Below, one piece after another: positions 60,330 through 64,000 of a stretch of 64,000 bases of DNA. Each line of letters begins with the position of its first letter. The stretch's first letter is position 1. A program made the translations under genes and the position numbers. The stretch comes from Lutibaculum baratangense AMV1 (GTDB lineage: Bacteria > Pseudomonadota > Alphaproteobacteria > Rhizobiales > Tepidamorphaceae). Where the stretch lies: assembly GCF_000496075.1 (NCBI RefSeq), contig NZ_AWXZ01000029.1, forward strand, positions 124,001 through 188,000, in the 5' to 3' direction. Below the pieces are notes generated by a model. That model was given only the letters and a program-made list of their open reading frames with translations, was not told where the DNA came from and searched no databases.

Positions 60330-60645
60330 GCCGTCGGCGGCTCGGAAACTCGCTCGATTTGGGTCCGGAACCGCACATCCCGGCCACGAGCCCCATCGGC
60401 CGGCACCTCTGGCCGGAGCCGATGGACGCCGCTACGCGTGCTTTTCCGCGGCAGTCGGCCAACTCGTCGTGACACGAAGCACCCGCCCCCGCTCCGTCCG
60501 CGACGGCGAGATTGAGGCGCCCGGGCCAGACAATGCCGGATTTCCGCCCCGTCCGGTTCCCCTTGTCGTCAATCTCCTGGGGCAAACGCCCGACTGCTGA
60601 TCAACAACAGCCAGATGAAACGCAGCTACGGGTATTTAGGTTCCG
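60330..60645. other. Gap between tRNA-Pro promoter and rlpA with no recognised gene
   Basis: No convincing coding frame is visible on either strand. A dyad near 60395-60425 (ATCGGC with GCCGAT, and GGCCGG/CCGG inside) is the only structure noticed. The last 50 bases before rlpA are AT-richer and should hold its promoter, but no clear -35/-10 pair can be chosen. Confidence 0.5.
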
Positions 60646-61041
60646 ATGAATTTTGCTCCGAAGATCCTCCTCGCCGCCCTGGTCGCCGGCTCCCTCTTCG
60701 TCCCCTCGATTGAGCAGGCGGCCGCGCATGGCACCGCGGCGGTGACGAAGACCTTCTCGGGCGCCGCGTCGTGGTACGGCCAGAAGTTCAACGGTCGGCG
60801 CACGGCCAGCGGCGAGCGCTTCAACATGAACGACCTGACGGCGGCACATCGGAGCCTGCCCTTCGGGACCAGGGTCCGCGTCACGAATGTCGCGAACGGC
60901 AAGTCCGTCGTCGTCCGCATCAACGACCGGGGCCCCTTCCATGGCAACCGCGTCATCGACCTATCCCGGAAGGCCGCGGAGAACGTGAGCCTGCTCGGCC
61001 GCGGTGTCGGCCGGGTGAAGCTCGAGGTCCTCGGAAGCTGA
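60646..61041 (+). CDS. rlpA: RlpA family septal-ring lytic transglycosylase/double-psi beta-barrel protein
   Basis: The 131-residue protein has a signal peptide ending near EQAAAHGT and one double-psi beta-barrel domain: [56 protein letters not shown]. The Asp-Arg-Gly-Pro catalytic-type motif is kept. There is no lipobox and no SPOR domain, so this is the short form. RlpA proteins act on naked glycan strands of peptidoglycan. A GC hairpin follows at 61051. Confidence 0.92.
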   Translation: MNFAPKILLAALVAGSLFVPSIEQAAAHGTAAVTKTFSGAASWYGQKFNGRRTASGERFNMNDLTAAHRSLPFGTRVRVTNVANGKSVVVRINDRGPFHGNRVIDLSRKAAENVSLLGRGVGRVKLEVLGS

Positions 61042-61050
61042 GGCATCGAG

Positions 61051-61070
61051 GGCCCCGGCTCGCCGGGGCC
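61051..61070 (+). terminator. Hairpin after rlpA
   Basis: GGCCCCGG, loop CTCG, CCGGGGCC: a perfect eight-base-pair stem starting ten bases after the rlpA stop. There is no T-run; a terminator role is inferred from position. Confidence 0.6.
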
Positions 61071-61277
61071 GCGACTGCGCCTCCGCGCCCTCGGAGGCCG
61101 CCAGGCTCGACGACCCACCGAGCCTATCAGCGGTGGAAGACCTCGCTCCGCAAGTACGTCTGCCGACCCTGAGGGTGGTTGCGCGAAGATGCCATAGAAG
61201 TGCCATGGACGACGCGGCACACTGGGAGGACGGAGAAGAGGAAAGCCCGCGAGAACAACACTAAGAGGGAGGCCGAC

Positions 61278-61475
61278 ATGCTGGGCCACGTCACACCATC
61301 GACCCGCGAGATCGTGTTCCACATCCGCGGAGGTGCCTTCAGGTGCTGGCCGGTCTCCCCTCGGGCTCTCGAGGCTCTGCGCGAGATGGGCCTCACCGAG
61401 GCGACCATCGCCCAGTATTTCAATGTCGATCCCGACGAGGTTCGCGCCCTGGCGTCGAAATACGCCGACAGGTGA
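61278..61475 (+). CDS. Small hypothetical protein (65 residues)
   Basis: The protein starts MLGHVTPSTREIVFHIRGGA, contains REMGLTEATIAQYFNVDPDE and ends LASKYADR. The second half looks like a helix-turn-helix-like fold, but no family is recognised. A GGGAGG ribosome site lies six bases before the ATG. An in-frame opening 33 codons upstream has no ribosome site. Convergent with the aminotransferase gene. Confidence 0.7.
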   Translation: MLGHVTPSTREIVFHIRGGAFRCWPVSPRALEALREMGLTEATIAQYFNVDPDEVRALASKYADR

Positions 61476-61498
61476 ACCGCCGCGCCGCGCCTCCAAAG

Positions 61499-62668
61499 TC
61501 AACCGGCCGCGGCGGCCGTCGCCTCGAGGTCCAGCCGCGACAGGCGCTCCAGTGCGCTGTCGAGCGTCGTGTCGCTCTTTGCGAAGCAGAAGCGCAGCAC
61601 CGTCTTCACCGGCTCCTCCTCGTAGAAGGCCGAGACCGGGATCGCGACGACCCCCGCCTCCCGGACCAGGCGCTCGCAGAACGAGACGTCGTCGCCGACC
61701 CCCAGGGGCGCGAGATCGACCGGGATGAAGTAGGTGCCCGCCGAGGGCAGGACCGGGAAGCCGGCCTGGGCGAGGCCCGCCGCGAACCGGTCCCGCTTCG
61801 TCTGCAACTCCTGCCGCATCGAGACGAAGTAGTCGTCGTCCTTGCCGAGACCGTAGGCCACCGCGACCTGCAGGTTCGGCGGCGTCGTGAAGGTCATGAA
61901 CTGGTGCGCCTTCCCCAGCACGTGCATGATCGGCGGGGCGGCACAGACGAGGCCGACCTTCCAGCCCGTCAGCGAGAAGATCTTGCCGGCCGAGCCGATC
62001 TTCACGGCGCGCTCGCGCAAGCTCGGGATGTTGAGCACGGAGACGTGCTTGCGGCCGTCATAGACGACGTGCTCCCACACCTCGTCGGCGACGACGATCG
62101 CGTCCGACGCCTCCGCGAATTCGCCGACGAGCTCGAGCTCCTCGCGCGACGAGACGCTGCAGGCGGGATTGAGCGGGTTGTTGATCAGCACGAGCTTAGT
62201 GCGCTCGTTGAAGACGGGTTCGAGCGCCTCGCGGGTGATCTTCCAGTGCGGGGGCTTCAGCGTCACGAAGCGCGGAATGCCCCCGGCTCGGCGCACGAGC
62301 GGCACGTAGGCATCGTACATCGGCTGGAACAGGACGACCTCGTCGCCCTCCTCGATCAGGCCGAACAGCGCGTCGGCGATCGCCTCCGTCGCGCCCGAGG
62401 TCACCATCACCTCGCTCTGCCAGTCGAGCGACAGCCCCTGATGGTGCGCATAATGCGCCGCGATCGCCTGGCGCAGCTCCGGTATCCCCATCATCGGCGG
62501 GTACTGGTTGTAGCCGTCGAGAACCGCCTCAGCGGCCTTCCTGCGCACGTCCTCGGGGCCGGCATGGTCAGGGAAGCCCTGGCCGAGATTGATCGCGCCG
62601 GTCTCGCGGGCGAGCGCCGACATCGCCTCGAAGACGGTGGTGGGCAGCGAAGAATAGATGCGGTTCAT
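61499..62668 (-). CDS. PLP-dependent class I/II aminotransferase
   Basis: The 389-residue fold-type I aminotransferase has INLGQGFPDHAGPEDVRRKA, the substrate loop YNQYPPMMGIPELRQAIA, TSGATEAIADALFGLIEEGD, the conserved NNPLNPACSVSSREELEL and the PLP lysine in SAGKIFSLTGWKVGL. NNPLNP replaces the more usual NNPHNP. Relatives are kynurenine-oxoglutarate/methionine aminotransferases (YbdL type) and valine-pyruvate-like enzymes. No partner gene is adjacent. The start at 62668 is family-standard. Confidence 0.9.
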   Translation of the reverse strand: MNRIYSSLPTTVFEAMSALARETGAINLGQGFPDHAGPEDVRRKAAEAVLDGYNQYPPMMGIPELRQAIAAHYAHHQGLSLDWQSEVMVTSGATEAIADALFGLIEEGDEVVLFQPMYDAYVPLVRRAGGIPRFVTLKPPHWKITREALEPVFNERTKLVLINNPLNPACSVSSREELELVGEFAEASDAIVVADEVWEHVVYDGRKHVSVLNIPSLRERAVKIGSAGKIFSLTGWKVGLVCAAPPIMHVLGKAHQFMTFTTPPNLQVAVAYGLGKDDDYFVSMRQELQTKRDRFAAGLAQAGFPVLPSAGTYFIPVDLAPLGVGDDVSFCERLVREAGVVAIPVSAFYEEEPVKTVLRFCFAKSDTTLDSALERLSRLDLEATAAAAG

Positions 62669-62756
62669 GGGTCTGCTCGAGCGTGCTCCGGAGAAAGGTC
62701 CTGCCGCCTGCCGCACCGCCGGCGCGCGTACCGGCCGCCGGCGGCGCGGCCGCGCT

Positions 62757-63239
62757 CTAGAGCGCGGAGAGCAGCTGGTCGGCCGTGGAGACGGCGGTGT
62801 CACGCGGCGTCTCCTCGACTCGAAGATCCTTGACCTCACCGTTGTCCACGACCATGGCGTAGCGCTTCGACCGGACGCCTTGACCACGGGACGTCACATC
62901 GTTGTCGAGTCCTGTCGCCCGCGCGAATTCGGCGTTTCCATCGGCCAGAAAATCTATCTTTCCCTCGGCGCCGGTCGCCCGGCTCCAGGCGGCGAGGACG
63001 AACGCGTCGTTTACTGCGATGCAGGCGACGGCGTCGATCCCCTTGGCGAGCAGATCGTCATGGCGCTCGATGAAGGTCGGCAGATGACGCTCCTGGCACG
63101 TAGGAGAGAAGGCGCCGGGTATCCCGACGACGGCGATCCGCCGACCACCGAAATAGCTGCTCGTCGTCGTCTCCTGCGGCCCTTCGGGTCCCATGACCCA
63201 GAACGTCGTCTCCGGAAGACTGTCGCCAATCTTGATCAT
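62757..63239 (-). CDS. Peroxiredoxin, Prx5/AhpE-like
   Basis: The 160-residue protein starts MIKIGDSLPETTFWVMGPEG and has the peroxidatic cysteine in GIPGAFSPTCQERHLPTFIE, with the usual Thr one residue before it. NDAFVLAAWSRATGAEGKID and RSKRYAMVVDNGEVKDL are Prx5 blocks. It reduces hydrogen peroxide and organic peroxides in the cytoplasm with glutaredoxin or thioredoxin. The length is exactly that of bacterial Prx5. The ribosome site is weak. Confidence 0.94.
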   Translation of the reverse strand: MIKIGDSLPETTFWVMGPEGPQETTTSSYFGGRRIAVVGIPGAFSPTCQERHLPTFIERHDDLLAKGIDAVACIAVNDAFVLAAWSRATGAEGKIDFLADGNAEFARATGLDNDVTSRGQGVRSKRYAMVVDNGEVKDLRVEETPRDTAVSTADQLLSAL

Positions 63240-63286
63240 CGTCTGATGAAATCCCTGCTTGCGGTGTCCAATGACGCGCAAAGTTT

Positions 63287-64000
63287 CTAGTCGACCCGGA
63301 ATGGCTGCTCAAAGGAAAAGGATCGCGAGAGGCCTGTGGCGACGAAGGCGGCCTCCCGCACCTCCGCATCGTCCGGCAGCGCCACCTCGAACGTCTCCTG
63401 GCCGTCGCCGCCCGCCTGCACCCGCTCCGGCACGGGCAGGTACCACTCCGCCGGGCCCTCGACGAGGAGCCTCGGCTCGCCCGCGCTCTCGGGGAAGCGG
63501 ACCCTCACCACGAGAACCTGGCTTCCGTCCCGCTGCGCGAGAGAGGCGTCGACCACCCCGTAAGGGTCCGCCCGCTCGACACGCTGCGGCGCTTCCTCGA
63601 GCGCCCGCACGACTTCGGCCCTCGCCTCCCCCGTCTCGTCGACGACCGCGCCGAGCCTCGCCTCCTCCGGGACGCAGATCTCGCGGCACACCGCGTAGGA
63701 GAGATCGAGGTCGACCGAGACGGCCTTCGAGGGGTCCTCGGCGGTCAGGCGCACGGGCAGCACGAGCCTCTGGTCGTAGCCGATGACCCAGCCATAGCCG
63801 TCGTCGAAGAGCTCGGGCGCGGGCCACACGACCTCGACATCGGCGAGGTTCTCCGAGCCCGACCAGTCGAAGCTCGGCGGGATCCCCGAGTCGCCGGGAT
63901 TGCGCCAGTAGGTCTTCCAACCCTCGGGCAGATCGATCCGGATCGCGGCGAGATAGCGCCCGTCCTCGTGCCGGCCGCCCGAGATGAGCGAGACGTCGAA
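63287..64000 (-). CDS. DsbD-type protein-disulfide reductase, N-terminal domain protein (partial)
   Basis: The gene enters from the right edge and ends at 63287; 237 codons are visible. They read FDVSLISGGRHEDGRYLAAI, RIDLPEGWKTYWRNPGDSGI, WPAPELFDDGYGWVIGYDQR and the Cys pair in SYAVCREICVPEEARL, the layout of the periplasmic alpha domain of DsbD. The visible part has no membrane helix, so this is either a stand-alone alpha-domain protein or a variant. Adjacent to a peroxiredoxin, it fits thiol-redox housekeeping. Confidence 0.85.
   Translation of the reverse strand, partial: FDVSLISGGRHEDGRYLAAIRIDLPEGWKTYWRNPGDSGIPPSFDWSGSENLADVEVVWPAPELFDDGYGWVIGYDQRLVLPVRLTAEDPSKAVSVDLDLSYAVCREICVPEEARLGAVVDETGEARAEVVRALEEAPQRVERADPYGVVDASLAQRDGSQVLVVRVRFPESAGEPRLLVEGPAEWYLPVPERVQAGGDGQETFEVALPDDAEVREAAFVATGLSRSFSFEQPFRVD

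Noticed and set aside
60007-60585. Open frame spanning tRNA-Pro on the minus strand
   Set aside because: It reads through the tRNA and has no similarity upstream of it; only the enolase-like part, in another frame, is meaningful.

Overview
The window is high-G+C DNA from what looks like an alphaproteobacterium, probably Hyphomicrobiales. The reasons are the urt/ure gene order, the large number of LysR regulators and ABC, TRAP and tripartite tricarboxylate transporters, and a rhizobial-style dispersed palindrome near 7.8 kb. No plasmid, phage or transposase gene was seen. From the left edge to about 60.2 kb the content is mostly catabolic and transport islands. From the tRNA-Pro at 60.2 kb to the right edge it is housekeeping (rlpA, an aminotransferase, a peroxiredoxin, a DsbD-type protein).

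Layout. 1-6.5 kb: the end of a urea ABC transporter (urtD, urtE) runs into a complete urease cluster, ureD-ureAB(fused)-ureC-ureE-ureF-ureG-ureJ. 6.6-19.4 kb: nitrogen-compound catabolism, with an M20 amidohydrolase, a monooxygenase remnant, a frameshifted PuuE-like deacetylase, two amidases (the second AtzF-like), two SsuABC/TauABC-type transporters that share only one visible ATPase, a LysR regulator and a second M20 peptidase. Its products (urea, allophanate, ammonia) would feed the urease. 19.5-25.1 kb: a split AtuA-type protein, encoded as two genes on opposite strands, with a GntR/FCD regulator and a TAXI-type TRAP transporter. 25.3-28.1 kb: LysR, a D-cysteine desulfhydrase/L-cysteate sulfo-lyase homologue and an Asp/Glu racemase. 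28.1-33.6 kb: 4-oxalomesaconate hydratase with a TctABC transporter and a LysR protein carrying two DNA-binding domains. 33.7-34.4 kb: two broken genes. 34.7-36.7 kb: a hybrid histidine kinase with duplicated PAS domains. 36.7-40.5 kb: a SulP transporter and a sulfide/persulfide operon (two YeeE/YedE halves plus a persulfide-dioxygenase-like MBL protein) behind a clear promoter/operator. 40.5-47.7 kb: AraC regulator, ferric-reductase-like protein, cytochrome c, CPA2 antiporter with a tandem Usp protein, and a methyltransferase. 47.7-56.3 kb: LysR, then a tight operon of phosphonoacetate hydrolase (PhnA), a second alkaline-phosphatase-superfamily hydrolase and a peptide-type ABC transporter. 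56.3-60.2 kb: glpD and a DadA-like oxidase both truncated at one deletion junction, a LysR gene, and the last part of an enolase-superfamily gene ending beside tRNA-Pro.

Two themes stand out. First, the phnA-NPP-dppABCDF-like operon looks like a self-contained uptake and hydrolysis system for an esterified or conjugated organophosphonate. Second, the accessory part is decaying: at least seven broken or truncated genes are visible, several beside intact transporters for the same chemistry. All calls come from reading the sequence and recalling protein families; no database search was run.
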